Source of the DNA: Bdellovibrionales bacterium
Lineage (GTDB): Bacteria > Myxococcota > XYA12-FULL-58-9 > SYDY01
DNA length: 64,000 nt
Assembly (NCBI GenBank): GCA_005801425.1
Contig: SYDY01000089.1
Location: forward strand, 1 to 64,000
Direction of reading: 5' to 3'
The notes below the pieces were generated by a model that was given only the letters and a program-made list of their open reading frames with translations, ran no database searches and had not been told where the DNA came from. Below, piece after piece: positions 1 through 9,340 of the stretch. Numbering within the stretch: position 1 is the first letter of the stretch; each line of letters begins with the position of its first letter. The position numbers were made by a program, and so were the translations under genes.

Positions 1-346
1 CGGTGAATACCCGGCACCTATTCGGCACCTATTCCTATTCCACGACAACGATTTGAGATAAAAGATATCGAAATTGAATTGCGATCACACCGAGCAAAAA
101 GTATGCCAAAAAAGTAACGGTGAATACCCGGCACCTATTCATTAAGGACAATCAAATCACATTTAAAGATCATTCATTTCGAATTACTGTGGAAGATGGC
201 ATTGCAATTCCCATGCATAGCCGATCTTCATTTCACAACGCGAGCGGTGTGGGTCCCACACATCCCGATTTCGTGCGCGCACTTTGTGAGATATACATTC
301 CAAACCATAGCAATCTACGGTGCGTAGCGGTTCCTTCACACGCACC
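1..346. other. Intergenic left edge with repeat copies
   Basis: No convincing gene. The stretch carries two copies of a GTGAATACCCGGCACC sequence, at about 3-18 and 120-135, and a perfect palindrome GTGTGGG-T-CCCACAC at 247-261. A 76-codon open frame (120-350) begins inside the repeat and resembles no family I know, so I do not call it. The gene whose end or promoter this might be lies outside the window. Confidence 0.6.
111..135 (+). repeat. 25-bp repeat, left inverted copy
   Basis: The 25 bases here are the exact reverse complement of 6032-6056. The core GAATACCCGGCACC also occurs near position 3, twice near 5990-6045 in inverted orientation, and as a one-mismatch copy near 10003-10019. 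The two exact copies bracket the Lnt-like and GLUG lipoprotein genes. Short palindromic repeats of this kind are often mobilised by RAYT (IS200-like) transposases, but none is visible here. Confidence 0.75.
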
Positions 347-3274
347 TTAACGAGCTACCACAACCGGCGCCAAAGAAATCACCGATGTTCCTGGAAATTC
401 TCTTTCCATCTCAGCAAGCGTGTATTTCTGCATACTTCCATTGGCTGGATCAAACACTTCAATCACATCATCGCGCTTTGATCGAATAGACATCCACGTA
501 TTATCATTTTTTCGTAATAAACCGCGCATTTCACGATGGGAAAATGCATTAATAGACATGGACGTTGTTCGGATCCCAAATGCGTTGACCAAATAGGAAA
601 TTGCATCCTGCGGCGATTTAACACCATGCAATGCTTCGGCAAGTTCTTTCCACGAACGATGAATGCCCACGTCCTCAAGAAACAGCGACATACTCGCAGC
701 CAATCGGTGATCGCTGGGACTCAAATGACCATCCACGGTCGGTTGATCAAACACTGCCATGGGCACAGGTGGAAAGGGCGATCGAAATGCAATCAACGCA
801 GCATCCACACCACGATGCCGCCATTGCACCAATGTACCCATACTAAGCAATACAACAATTCCCATGAAAAAGCCGACATATTGCAAATGAGAACCGAGGA
901 CATCTTGTCCTCGCATCAAACTCGCACAAGGAGAACTTCCAGTTCTCCCTCCAAGAACAAAAGAAAAGACCAACATAAGTAACACACAAAGCATAAAAGT
1001 TCTTGAACCCATCGTCATGTACAATGTTTGATCAGACGCCGGCGCAACATTCACCTGCGCCGCAGAAGCATTCGAAAGCGATGCACCCTTTTCAAAACGG
1101 CCAAAGCGATCGATCACACCACTGGGTCCCGCATTGCTCGCCCATACCATCGGTCGACCTACCGATGCGGCACGCAATTGCGCCATCGCCAAATGCAAAT
1201 AGGTCAAAGCATGGCCACCAAACGAGCTGTCATCGGTGCTCGTCACCAACAATGATGCACCCTTGCGTACCAACGTTTCGGGACCTTCGCGAAGTCCCGC
1301 CTCGATACAAATTAAAAGTCCTAAACTCCGATTTTGAGTCAAAACAACAGGCGAGAATCCTGCGCCCTTGGCTTTATAGATTTCACCCGAAGGTGCCAAA
1401 TTAACCTTTGCATGGGTGCCACGTACAGCGCCTGTGGTGTCCAACACCATCATTGTGTTTTGGCGACCCTCTTCTGTTTGTACCGGTGCACTCAAGACGA
1501 TATTTTGTTTGAGGCCCACAGCACGGCGCCGCCATGGTTCAAGTTGCTTCGGCAAATGCGCATAGTACACACCATCAAATTCTTCCGGTGTCACCAACAT
1601 ATTAACATGCTCAAGATCACGAAGTAATTCATGCACACGCCTTTGAAATGCAATGCGCATGGGTTGGTTGCTAGGCTTTGAAGCATAATACGTGGGCGAT
1701 GCATTGATTTGAGGGATCCCCACAGACAACGAAGACATCGCCGGGGCTGCGCTTTTGCGTGCCGTAAACCCCAAAATCCATGCGAACACAATCACCGATG
1801 TTGCAGCAACAACACCACGCATCACTGATTGTAAAGAAATTTTTGTACCAAGAGCGAAAGCAAACATCACCGATGCCGCCACCATCAAACCGCTCAAGCC
1901 TTCAACGCCAATCCATCGCGCTGCCGCAAGAATATCAGGCAACGCCACAAAATGCGCGGACATGGCCACAGGCCACCCCAAGAGTTCAGGCAACCACTGC
2001 CACAATGCACCCCAAGCCATTGCACCTAAACATGCGATCATCCAACCCATCAAACCGTGCGGTTGACCACCGTATGCGCGAACCATGCGTCCCCAGCACA
2101 CCATAGGAACCACCGCACACATGCCCATGGCGAGAATGATTTGAATATAAAGCACCTCACCCCACGAAACAGCACCAAGAAATGCCGCAGGTATTTGGCC
2201 CAACGTAAAGCCCACGGCAAACAAGCACACCCTCCACGCAGACGCTTGAGATAGCGCAACCCACGCAAGGATCCCCATGCTGACGATGTAAAATGGCAAC
2301 AACGATGGGCCTGCATATCCCAAAGCGCCTAGCGCACCTGCAGCACACCCCGCACCCATCGTGCACCAACCCAAGCGCCAACGCTGCTGCAAAATGGGTT
2401 CTTTCAAACCACGCCTAAGCAACGAAAAATCTTCGGCACGTACGGTGTAAAACAAATGCCCAAGCGTCAAAATGTAAAAAGCGTCCGGCGAAAACAAATA
2501 TCCCAATCCCTGGCCCAAACGGCCGCCTTGGCCCCACAGCATAAGTGCAACCATTGAGATGACATTGACCACCACCACCGCGCGCCGAAAAAATTGAAGT
2601 GCGGATTTGTTTTCGCGAAGTTTGTGATCGTATGCCACGTACCAGTGCAAATAATGAAAGCCTATAAAAATCATCGCTGTCCACGAAAGATCGGGGCGCC
2701 ATAAATAATCGACCAATGCAACACACATTGCAGGAACAGTGAATTCAAGAACACCCGAATGAACGTGTTTTTTCTTATCGAGAGTACACATCCACGTCGC
2801 CACCAACGCCATGAGAAACCCAACAAGCATCAGAGAAGAGCCAAGAAGAATAGATAACCAATTGCGCAGTGCCGATGCCGTCACCACAAGCCACAAACTC
2901 CCAAAGGCAAGTCGTCCTAATTGTGTGATTTTTCGGCCCGTCAAAAAAAGTTCATCGCATGCAAAATGGATAATGAACCAACTCAACGTAACCACCCGCA
3001 ATAATCCGGCCGGAAATCCCGATTGTGTTGTCCACAACAGAAGTCCAAAAAGAAGCCCCATGGTCAGCACAAAACGTGCCGGACGCAGTTTGCCTGCGCG
3101 GTACGCGTAAAAGTATCCAAGTCCAAAATGCGGAAGACCCAACGCGGCCATAAAGGTCTGTCGTGAAAAAGCAGGTAATACACTGGCCGTGCATACGATG
3201 ATCAGCACAAGGATCCCACGACTTAAAAAACGCGGATGTTCATCGTTGAATGGCCGTCGTTTATTATTTTCCAT
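347..3274 (-). CDS. Apolipoprotein N-acyltransferase-like protein with C-terminal C39-like domain
   Basis: A 975-residue protein. The first ~530 residues are hydrophobic, with many membrane segments. A carbon-nitrogen hydrolase (nitrilase) domain follows at about 550-760, with the family triad visible: Glu in VTPEEFDG (~565), Lys in HAKVNLAP (~620) and Cys in LLICIEAG (~655). This membrane-plus-nitrilase layout is that of Lnt, which N-acylates lipoproteins in the inner membrane. Residues ~870-975 resemble a C39 / double-glycine peptidase fold (AASMSLFLEDVGI then FDPANGSMQKYTLAEME), but the expected catalytic Cys position reads Ala, so it is probably inactive. At 975 residues it is nearly twice the ~510 of Lnt. 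The ATG at 3274 is preferred; an upstream start at 3352 would translate a palindromic repeat. It may be a second, specialised acyltransferase rather than the housekeeping enzyme. Confidence 0.7.
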   Translation of the reverse strand: MENNKRRPFNDEHPRFLSRGILVLIIVCTASVLPAFSRQTFMAALGLPHFGLGYFYAYRAGKLRPARFVLTMGLLFGLLLWTTQSGFPAGLLRVVTLSWFIIHFACDELFLTGRKITQLGRLAFGSLWLVVTASALRNWLSILLGSSLMLVGFLMALVATWMCTLDKKKHVHSGVLEFTVPAMCVALVDYLWRPDLSWTAMIFIGFHYLHWYVAYDHKLRENKSALQFFRRAVVVVNVISMVALMLWGQGGRLGQGLGYLFSPDAFYILTLGHLFYTVRAEDFSLLRRGLKEPILQQRWRLGWCTMGAGCAAGALGALGYAGPSLLPFYIVSMGILAWVALSQASAWRVCLFAVGFTLGQIPAAFLGAVSWGEVLYIQIILAMGMCAVVPMVCWGRMVRAYGGQPHGLMGWMIACLGAMAWGALWQWLPELLGWPVAMSAHFVALPDILAAARWIGVEGLSGLMVAASVMFAFALGTKISLQSVMRGVVAATSVIVFAWILGFTARKSAAPAMSSLSVGIPQINASPTYYASKPSNQPMRIAFQRRVHELLRDLEHVNMLVTPEEFDGVYYAHLPKQLEPWRRRAVGLKQNIVLSAPVQTEEGRQNTMMVLDTTGAVRGTHAKVNLAPSGEIYKAKGAGFSPVVLTQNRSLGLLICIEAGLREGPETLVRKGASLLVTSTDDSSFGGHALTYLHLAMAQLRAASVGRPMVWASNAGPSGVIDRFGRFEKGASLSNASAAQVNVAPASDQTLYMTMGSRTFMLCVLLMLVFSFVLGGRTGSSPCASLMRGQDVLGSHLQYVGFFMGIVVLLSMGTLVQWRHRGVDAALIAFRSPFPPVPMAVFDQPTVDGHLSPSDHRLAASMSLFLEDVGIHRSWKELAEALHGVKSPQDAISYLVNAFGIRTTSMSINAFSHREMRGLLRKNDNTWMSIRSKRDDVIEVFDPANGSMQKYTLAEMEREFPGTSVISLAPVVVAR

Positions 3275-3277
3275 GAT

Positions 3278-3364
3278 GTAGGGGCGCTTCGCGAAGCGCC
3301 CTGCTCTCTCTTTTTTTCGCTGCTCAATCGTTTCAAAGAACGGGCCGTTCACGAACCGCCCCTA
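3278..3364. repeat. Paired GTAGGGG/CCCCTAC palindromic element
   Basis: The left half contains a perfect 20-bp palindrome (3282-3301) introduced by GTAGGGG. The right half (3342-3364) ends in CCCCTAC and has a similar TTCACGAA centre. The two halves face each other across about 40 bp, giving a BIME-like unit. Related copies lie at 20661-20732, 24042-24070 and 45246-45296. It sits directly upstream of the Lnt-like ATG and is open in that frame. Confidence 0.8.
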
Positions 3365-3385
3365 CAACACATCAAATAAATACTT

Positions 3386-5926
3386 TTAGGGTACAGATTC
3401 TGGAGTGCCAGCATTCGGCAGCGTGGGTGGTGATTGCCCGTCACTCCACCACACGGTGTCTCGCGTCACAGAACCACCTGGTTGTATTGTCCAATCCGCA
3501 AAGGTTGCGGATGCTTTTAATTCATCGCTGGTTTTTTTGGTGCTTCCTGTTTCACATGCATCGCCAGGCCCGTCAGGGCTGCTGTAGAAATTATTGGCAC
3601 AGGTGAGAATTACTGCATTCTCAGACGGAGTGCTGTCTTTGATCTTGCTAACAGCATCAACCACTCCAACAATACCACCTTTGGGCATATCGGCTGTAAC
3701 AGTGCCTATGGCATAGGTACGTAGAATTTCGACGCTCACCCCGTGATATGCTTCGTCTGCCGTGTTGGGTAACTGATCGATATTGCCCCAAGATATCGAA
3801 CCGATCAACCCACCCGCGCCCGCCAGAGGGGCACTATCCGCTGTCTTTTCACCCGCAGTCACATCACCCGTGGCGTAAGAATCTTCTATAGAAACAAAAG
3901 AATAAGTCCCCACATAATAACCGTTAATACTGATGATACCAACAAGGCCACCTGCCGAAAATTGATCGCGCTGCGTGTCAACATCACCGCCTGCCCAGCT
4001 TCGCACCACAACAGGCCATGACGTCGATTTCTCCGTTGTAAGATGAACTACCCCCGCCAATCCACCCGAACGTACCGGACACGCAACATCACCGCTCGCT
4101 TTGACATCTGTGATCTGAGAATCAACATTGGTATTGGTATTGATGGACCAAGCAATCCCCACAAGTCCGCCGCAGGCACCAGACCGAGCCCCATATTGAA
4201 TAGCGCCTGATGAATCGGAATCTCCCCAATAATCCGCCTGAAGTCCACCAAGCGTATTGATAGGCTTGCCTGCGATCTTAATCCCATCTTCGGTCCATGC
4301 ATTCCAATCAACATCCTCCAATAATGCGATCGTGTCATCCCAATCCACAGCACCTGTCGCATGGACATGATCGAAGCTGGTGTTGAATAAAAACCCCACA
4401 GCCCCACCCAAGGTTCCAGCCCCTGTCACATCGCCCGTGGCGTAAGAATCGCGAATCCAACTTGAACCCAAGGATCCACGCCACCCCACGCCCACAAGTC
4501 CACCCACAAGCCCTACGCCAGACACATCACCTGTGGCATAGCTATTCTTCACATCGCTTGCTTTAGCGTTCCCAATAATCCCGCCAACATTTTGTTCACC
4601 CTCTATCTTGCCAGATGCGTGACTGTGTTCCACAAGAGCACTCTTCGTACTCCCCACAAGTCCACCCGTCATCGAACCACCGCTCACACGAACACTGGAA
4701 TCACTGCCCCGCAAGCTTGACCATCTCAGATTTCCCACAATGCCACCTGCGCTAAGAAAAGAATCGTCCTTGCATCCTTCTTCAGGCTCCACGATCCTGC
4801 AATGGGAACTATACGGCATATTCACCGTTCCACTCGTTTCAACTTCATAAATTTCGGAATACATAGCGCCACCCGCAAGGGCACCAATGCCTGCAACATC
4901 GTCCTGCAAGTAAGCATCAAATAGTGGCTGACCTATTTCCCATCCTTCGATGGACGCATCTTCAATGATTAAATCATGAATCCCTGCAAACAAGAGCACG
5001 CCAAAAAATCCGCCGTAGTTGACGCTATCGCTACGCGATTCTTGACACAAACCCGTGATGGTATGACCATTGCCATCAAAATCACCCGCAAAAAAGCTAT
5101 CGCTGCCACCGATAGATCCCCAACCGTATCCACCCTCAGAACATCCACCAAGATCCAGATCGCTCATGAGATTGAATGAGTGCAATGTTCCTGCATCCAA
5201 ACCGGCATCAAGTTTCATCTTCAGATCTTTGATATCGCCCGAAGGAAATACGACATCTTTTAAATCGTTAAAACTCTGCAATGGATAATGCTCTTGAACA
5301 AATAAATCCAAACCGTAGAGATGGCCTAACTCGCAAATGGCAAATGGGTTCTGCTTGGCACCATTGCCCCACGCAAAGCCTTCGTGAGTATAGCGCCTTC
5401 CAAGTGTTTCCCACACATCGCAATTGTTAAGCGCATGAAGCTCTGCAATCACCGCCTCAGAAGAAAGAAAATCAGGATCATCGGTTTGAGGCATACCTAG
5501 TTTAAGTTGTGCTGGAGGATCCAAAACGGGATCTGTGCGCAGTTTGTCGGCACTTACCGTAATTTCCTGCCAAACATTCCAATTCATAGCGGTAAAAACA
5601 ATTGTGTATTCTTCCGCCACGGAAAACTGATCAACGCCGTTCTCAATACTCACAGGGATGTGCACATCTGCACTCGGCTCAAACGCCAAGCGAAGGCTCA
5701 CCGGCTTAAACGAACCTTCTTCCCAAAAAAAGAGACGCTTCGTTCCTAAATCGCCGTCTGCGACATGCATATCGGACCATGCAACGATCACCTCGTTCTC
5801 AACTGGATTGTCAGTCTGGCGATCCGTCGCATCAGTGCTGGGATCCTTGCAGCCAAACCCTATCGATGCCACCGCAAGAGAAAAACAACCACGCAAGAAA
5901 ATGGTCGTCCATGCTTTGATGTTCAT
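3386..5926 (-). CDS. GLUG-repeat surface lipoprotein
   Basis: 846 residues. The N-terminus is a signal peptide ending in ASIGFGC, a relaxed lipobox, so the protein is probably lipid-anchored. Residues ~30-150 look like a beta-rich domain. From about residue 230 onward there are many degenerate GLUG units (GGLVG, GGIIG and GGIVG, each followed by a SYATGDV- or SHASGKI-like stretch), expected to form a right-handed beta-helix. GLUG proteins are usually adhesins or secreted surface proteins; no catalytic motif is visible. It lies upstream of and in the same direction as the Lnt-like gene (gap 111 bp, largely repeat). Because that neighbour resembles a lipoprotein-modifying enzyme, a functional pairing is possible but unproven. 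Confidence 0.75.
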   Translation of the reverse strand: MNIKAWTTIFLRGCFSLAVASIGFGCKDPSTDATDRQTDNPVENEVIVAWSDMHVADGDLGTKRLFFWEEGSFKPVSLRLAFEPSADVHIPVSIENGVDQFSVAEEYTIVFTAMNWNVWQEITVSADKLRTDPVLDPPAQLKLGMPQTDDPDFLSSEAVIAELHALNNCDVWETLGRRYTHEGFAWGNGAKQNPFAICELGHLYGLDLFVQEHYPLQSFNDLKDVVFPSGDIKDLKMKLDAGLDAGTLHSFNLMSDLDLGGCSEGGYGWGSIGGSDSFFAGDFDGNGHTITGLCQESRSDSVNYGGFFGVLLFAGIHDLIIEDASIEGWEIGQPLFDAYLQDDVAGIGALAGGAMYSEIYEVETSGTVNMPYSSHCRIVEPEEGCKDDSFLSAGGIVGNLRWSSLRGSDSSVRVSGGSMTGGLVGSTKSALVEHSHASGKIEGEQNVGGIIGNAKASDVKNSYATGDVSGVGLVGGLVGVGWRGSLGSSWIRDSYATGDVTGAGTLGGAVGFLFNTSFDHVHATGAVDWDDTIALLEDVDWNAWTEDGIKIAGKPINTLGGLQADYWGDSDSSGAIQYGARSGACGGLVGIAWSINTNTNVDSQITDVKASGDVACPVRSGGLAGVVHLTTEKSTSWPVVVRSWAGGDVDTQRDQFSAGGLVGIISINGYYVGTYSFVSIEDSYATGDVTAGEKTADSAPLAGAGGLIGSISWGNIDQLPNTADEAYHGVSVEILRTYAIGTVTADMPKGGIVGVVDAVSKIKDSTPSENAVILTCANNFYSSPDGPGDACETGSTKKTSDELKASATFADWTIQPGGSVTRDTVWWSDGQSPPTLPNAGTPESVP

Positions 5927-6031
5927 CGCCCCATTCTAAGGGGCACGTGATATCCATCCTAAAAAATGGATTTTAAGATGAAGGTGCCGATGAAGGTGCC
6001 GGGTATTCACATGGATGAAGGTGCCGATGAA

Positions 6032-6056
6032 GGTGCCGGGTATTCACCGTTACTTT
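6032..6056 (-). repeat. 25-bp repeat, right inverted copy
   Basis: Exact reverse complement of 111-135. Together the two copies bracket 347-5926. The sequence immediately to its left is itself a short tandem duplication of the GGTGCC-containing part. Confidence 0.75.
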
Positions 6057-6124
6057 GTAGCTCGCCGTTGATTTTTCCGAATGATGTCACGGGGTTTCCA
6101 GGGGATTATGATTAGATGACAACC

Positions 6125-6141
6125 GTAACGTATCACGTTAC
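6125..6141. promoter_or_regulatory. Operator-like palindrome upstream of Fic gene
   Basis: GTAACGT-ATC-ACGTTAC is a perfect 7-bp inverted repeat with a 3-bp spacer, ending 9 bp before the ATG of the Fic pseudogene. TAACGT/ACGTTA palindromes are typical autoregulatory sites of toxin-antitoxin and Fic loci, and the gene carried its own C-terminal HTH domain. The site looks intact although the gene is broken. Confidence 0.5.
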
Positions 6142-6150
6142 ACTTTAAAC

Positions 6151-7136
6151 ATGAAATTCGATGCGCTGAGTAAGAAAAAAACGCTTATCGACGCTCGTCG
6201 TCCTCTTCCACCCGAGCTTGTGTACAATTTGGACTGCTGGTTTCGCATCGAACTGACTTACACAAGCAATGCCATCGAAGGAAATACATTAAGCCGCCAG
6301 GAAACCGCGTAAGTGATCGAGAAAGGTCTTACGGTCGGTGGAAAATCACTCATTGAGCATCTTGAAGCGGCCAATCATGCCCATGCCATCGACTGGGTGG
6401 GTCAAAGAATACAAAGCGTCCCCCAAGCGATCATCGAAAAAGATATTTTAGAAATTCACAGCCATATTCTCAAAGGCATCCATGATTCAAATGCTGGGCA
6501 CTATCGAAGTGTCGCTGTACGTATTTCTGGCTCACGCGTGGTTTTACCCAATCCTTGAAAAATCCCGGACCACATGAATGAATTTATCTACTGGCTGAAG
6601 AATACGGCCGATCTGCATCCAGTGACCTTGGCTGCCGAAGCCCATTATCGGCTTGTTACCATTCACCCCTTCGTCGATGGCAATGGTCGAACTGCCCGCC
6701 TTCTGATGAATATGATTTTGCTCATGAAAGGCTATCCTGCCGCTATCATTCGTACACGGGACCGATTGGCGTATATCTTAACGCGCTTGAGAAGGCTCAG
6801 CTGGGGGGTTCCAAGGATGACTATCTCAGCCTCATCATGAAGGCCGTGGATCGCTCACTCGACATTTATCTCAAAGCACTCAACAACGAGACAGAAGTCG
6901 AAATCAAGGATGAAGCTTTACTTAAAATAGGTGCGTTGGCAAAATGTGTGAACGAAAGTACTTCCACGATACGCCATTGGACCAAAGAAGGGCTCCTCGA
7001 CGTGGAAAAAATAACACCCGCCGGGTATCAACTCTACGCGCCAGAAATGATCGAACGCATCAAGACGATCAATGCATTGAAGCAAAAGCGCTATACCCTT
7101 CAGGAAATCAAAGCCAAACTTGTTTCTTTGTTTTAG
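6151..7136 (+). pseudogene. Decayed Fic-family AMP-transferase with C-terminal MerR-type HTH
   Basis: Reading through yields one Fic protein. The N-terminal inhibitory motif TSNAIEGN (S/TxxxE(G/N)) is at ~6262-6285, and the Fic core HPFVDGNGRTARLL at ~6664-6705 keeps the catalytic His and the GNGR loop. A MerR-like winged helix (IGALAKCVNESTSTIRHW...) occupies ~6920-7130. The frame is broken by TAA at 6310-6312, TGA at 6556-6558 and a frameshift near 6778 (after GCGTATATC), after which the frame of 6837-7136 continues. Fic enzymes transfer AMP to target proteins; fusion to a MerR-type domain suggests self-regulation. Three lesions make it a pseudogene, although the last fragment could still yield a small HTH protein. 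It sits in a repeat-rich accessory region. Confidence 0.85.
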
Positions 7137-7155
7137 GGCCACACCGAGGGCCACA

Positions 7156-7307
7156 CCGGGTATTGCGTTTTGCATTTTTGCACATCAGCATACAAAAATC
7201 ATGCGAAGAGGCAGGCCATACGGGGGATGAGGTGCCCTGTGTTGGAAGCGGTTGATTGATTGGGAAGATGTCGTAGGATATGCAGAAATGCACATTGCAA
7301 TACCCGG
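7156..7307. mobile_element. Miniature palindromic-ended element, copy A
   Basis: 152 bp starting CCGGGTATTGCG and ending GCAATACCCGG, i.e. inverted termini. It is close to identical, with scattered changes, to 10082-10229, and its right half matches 9221-9290. The shared interior includes CATTTTTGCACATCAGCAT. It has no coding capacity and resembles a MITE or REP doublet moved by a transposase encoded elsewhere. It follows the Fic pseudogene directly. Confidence 0.75.
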
Positions 7308-7325
7308 CATGATGACTCTGCAGGT

Positions 7326-9092
7326 TCAAATCGCCCCGGTCGTTTCAAATTCATAAACGGCAACGTCTCCAGGCCCTATCGTTGTAAGAAAGGAGTTGGA
7401 ATTAATTTGGACGACGTCTGACCCACGCCAAGAAACAATATTAGAAATATTCCCTGACTTTGCTTGTACAGTAACAGTCTGGGCTGCTTGAGGATCAACA
7501 ACTTCTGCATCCTTTGGACGTTTGGTTACGCCTTTGTTGTTCAGCAACGTAACAACCCAACGCGTACCTTTTTTGTTAAACATAAATTCAACGGAACCAT
7601 CGACCTTAAAGGGTAAAACCTGCGACGAGATTGACGTTAGAACTGGCGTCCATTCACGCAGATCATTCACAACAACAACAGATCCTAACCCTACAGAATA
7701 GTAATCTGTTGTTGTAGCGCCAGGAAACTTTACGGGGGTTGCACCCCAAGCGGTTCCCGAAATAAAATACTGACCATACGTTGTAGGATCTAAGATTAAA
7801 ATCCCCCCTGCTTCCACAAAATATCTCAAAGCCGCAATCAAAGCAGGGTCATTCGCCAAATGCCCAGTTGCAATTATCACACGGTAATGTGAAAAAAGAG
7901 TTGTCGGTGCGTTTTCAAGGAGAACATCAAAGGAATCGCCGAAGGGTGATGCCACCAAAAAACGGGATTCGTCGTTGTCTTGTGGAAATGAAAAGCTCAG
8001 CGGCCAAATCGCCTCGAATAATGATTTTGTGTACAAACGGGACCTGTCGTTTTCATCAATAGGAAACGTATCCCAATTCAAAGAAGTTGATTCCCACCAG
8101 CTCAAGCCCATGCCATGGATACGATCCATCAAAATGGCGATGGGAACGTATGGCGTTCCTCGGTCAGGGTGGTTTACCGTGAATTGATTGAAGTCCTGAG
8201 CCACTTTCCCTAAAGGTGACAGAGCCTCGCCGTCGAAAAAATTGACGGATCCTGCTTCATCCATAAAAAAATTCGCCCCAGCCATGTAAGAAGCAAAGTA
8301 GATTCGTTTTGTGAGGCTTAATGAATGGCCTCCGGTCGGAGAAGAATAAATCGGTCCCGGCGATGGTTCCTTCCACACTGGCGGAGAGCTATAGTCTCGA
8401 ATCGAGGGGCCAAACCAAGACGACATGTCCATTCCCCAAGGGACGTGATACTGGCGAGCCGCGCCACGGGTAAAAGCAATGTGAGCCTGCGTACTTATAA
8501 TATTCTCACCCACTTCGCTGAGCACCAGTTGCGCACCCCACTCCGCACCGCGATGCTGATAAAAAAAATGGCCGGTGACCGATAGAATAAGAGGATTTCC
8601 GCTCAATTGCTTTACGCGGGCTCGATAGTACAATTGCAGTCTTCGTAAAGCCTCTTCTTCACTGGTCGGCCGTTCACATCCCTGTTTATCATTGAAACAG
8701 GGAAAATCCTGACGATAAACCCCACTACCATCGGGAGAGCCGTTAGGAATACGCTGAAAGCTATAATCCCATTCTCCTATCATTTCTACGGGTCGCTCAC
8801 CCGCAGGTATCAAAGTCGATGCACCCAAAGTAAAAATTGACATGGCGTTTTGTAATTTTTCTCCCGTCCATGGGGGAATGCCATTATCTCGAACGTAAAA
8901 AATCCAATCAGGCCGCGGCGCTTGTAAAATCGAAGAAAGCGACAGCACGGAATTTCTTTGCGGGTCATCATCGACGTAAGCATCATCTGCGATCAAAAGC
9001 AGCGTTGGATCTGTCTCTGTTTGTGCAGAAGAAGACCTATTATCCAACGGTGTGCAGCTAAACAATAAAAAAAACAGAGCAAAACATCTCAT
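7326..9092 (-). CDS. Lipoprotein with glycoside-hydrolase-like architecture
   Basis: 588 residues. The signal peptide ends at the lipobox LLFSC (residues 9-13), so the protein is probably a lipoprotein. The central part (~150-400) looks like a TIM-barrel glycosidase. A later segment (~410-500: FSHYRVIIATGHLANDPALI, then GGILILDP) resembles the Rossmann-like trimerisation domain of beta-galactosidase-type enzymes, followed by a beta-sandwich tail. I cannot name the GH family or pinpoint catalytic acids, so the substrate is unknown. It stands alone, with repeats on both sides (7156-7307 and 9197-9340), consistent with an acquired gene. Confidence 0.5.
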   Translation of the reverse strand: MRCFALFFLLFSCTPLDNRSSSAQTETDPTLLLIADDAYVDDDPQRNSVLSLSSILQAPRPDWIFYVRDNGIPPWTGEKLQNAMSIFTLGASTLIPAGERPVEMIGEWDYSFQRIPNGSPDGSGVYRQDFPCFNDKQGCERPTSEEEALRRLQLYYRARVKQLSGNPLILSVTGHFFYQHRGAEWGAQLVLSEVGENIISTQAHIAFTRGAARQYHVPWGMDMSSWFGPSIRDYSSPPVWKEPSPGPIYSSPTGGHSLSLTKRIYFASYMAGANFFMDEAGSVNFFDGEALSPLGKVAQDFNQFTVNHPDRGTPYVPIAILMDRIHGMGLSWWESTSLNWDTFPIDENDRSRLYTKSLFEAIWPLSFSFPQDNDESRFLVASPFGDSFDVLLENAPTTLFSHYRVIIATGHLANDPALIAALRYFVEAGGILILDPTTYGQYFISGTAWGATPVKFPGATTTDYYSVGLGSVVVVNDLREWTPVLTSISSQVLPFKVDGSVEFMFNKKGTRWVVTLLNNKGVTKRPKDAEVVDPQAAQTVTVQAKSGNISNIVSWRGSDVVQINSNSFLTTIGPGDVAVYEFETTGAI

Positions 9093-9196
9093 ATGAATCC
9101 CCCATCAAGAACATCAATGATCCGGGGATGCATCACAAGGTGCCATGAAGGTTTTCAGGTTAAAATTTCATCAAATAGCGCCACGCCGTAGGCATC

Positions 9197-9290
9197 CACA
9201 TTGCAATACCCAGCATGATGACCCTGTGTTGGAAGCGATTGACTGGGAAGATGTCGTGGGATGTGCAGAAATGCACATTGCAATACCCGG
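9197..9290. mobile_element. Miniature element, rearranged copy B
   Basis: A right terminus (CACATTGCAATACCCAGCATGATG, split at about 9197-9220) is joined to a second right half (CCTGTGTTGGAAGCGATTG ... GCAATACCCGG, 9222-9290) of the same element as 7156-7307. The left terminus is missing. It looks like a deletion or nested product of two element copies. Confidence 0.65.
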
Positions 9291-9340
9291 CATAATGACT
9301 CGCGGCATAATGACTCGGCATAATGACTGGCATAATGACT
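9289..9340 (+). repeat. Four tandem copies of GGCATAATGACT
   Basis: The 12-mer GGCATAATGACT occurs at 9289-9300, 9304-9315, 9317-9328 and 9329-9340, starting exactly at the right end of element copy B. The equivalent flank of copy A has one GGCATGATGACT (7306-7317), so the array probably grew by slippage or stepwise insertion at the element end. Confidence 0.8.

Larger units (their letters stand above)
5927..6150. other. Intergenic stretch with repeat cluster
   Basis: 224 bp between divergent genes. It holds two tandem copies of GATGAAGGTGCCGATGAAGG followed by TGCCGGGTATTCAC (about 5977-6010 and 6014-6046). It also contains the right inverted 25-bp copy and the operator-like palindrome upstream of the Fic pseudogene. 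No gene is seen. Confidence 0.7.

Noticed and set aside
120-350. 76-codon open frame at the left edge
   Set aside because: It begins inside a repeat, has no ribosome site and matches no known family.
3275-3352. N-terminal extension of the Lnt-like protein to 3352
   Set aside because: The extra 26 residues are translated from a palindromic repeat and precede a better start at 3274.
9197-9340. Possible CRISPR-like array
   Set aside because: The 12-bp units are directly adjacent or 1-3 bp apart, with no spacers and no cas genes.
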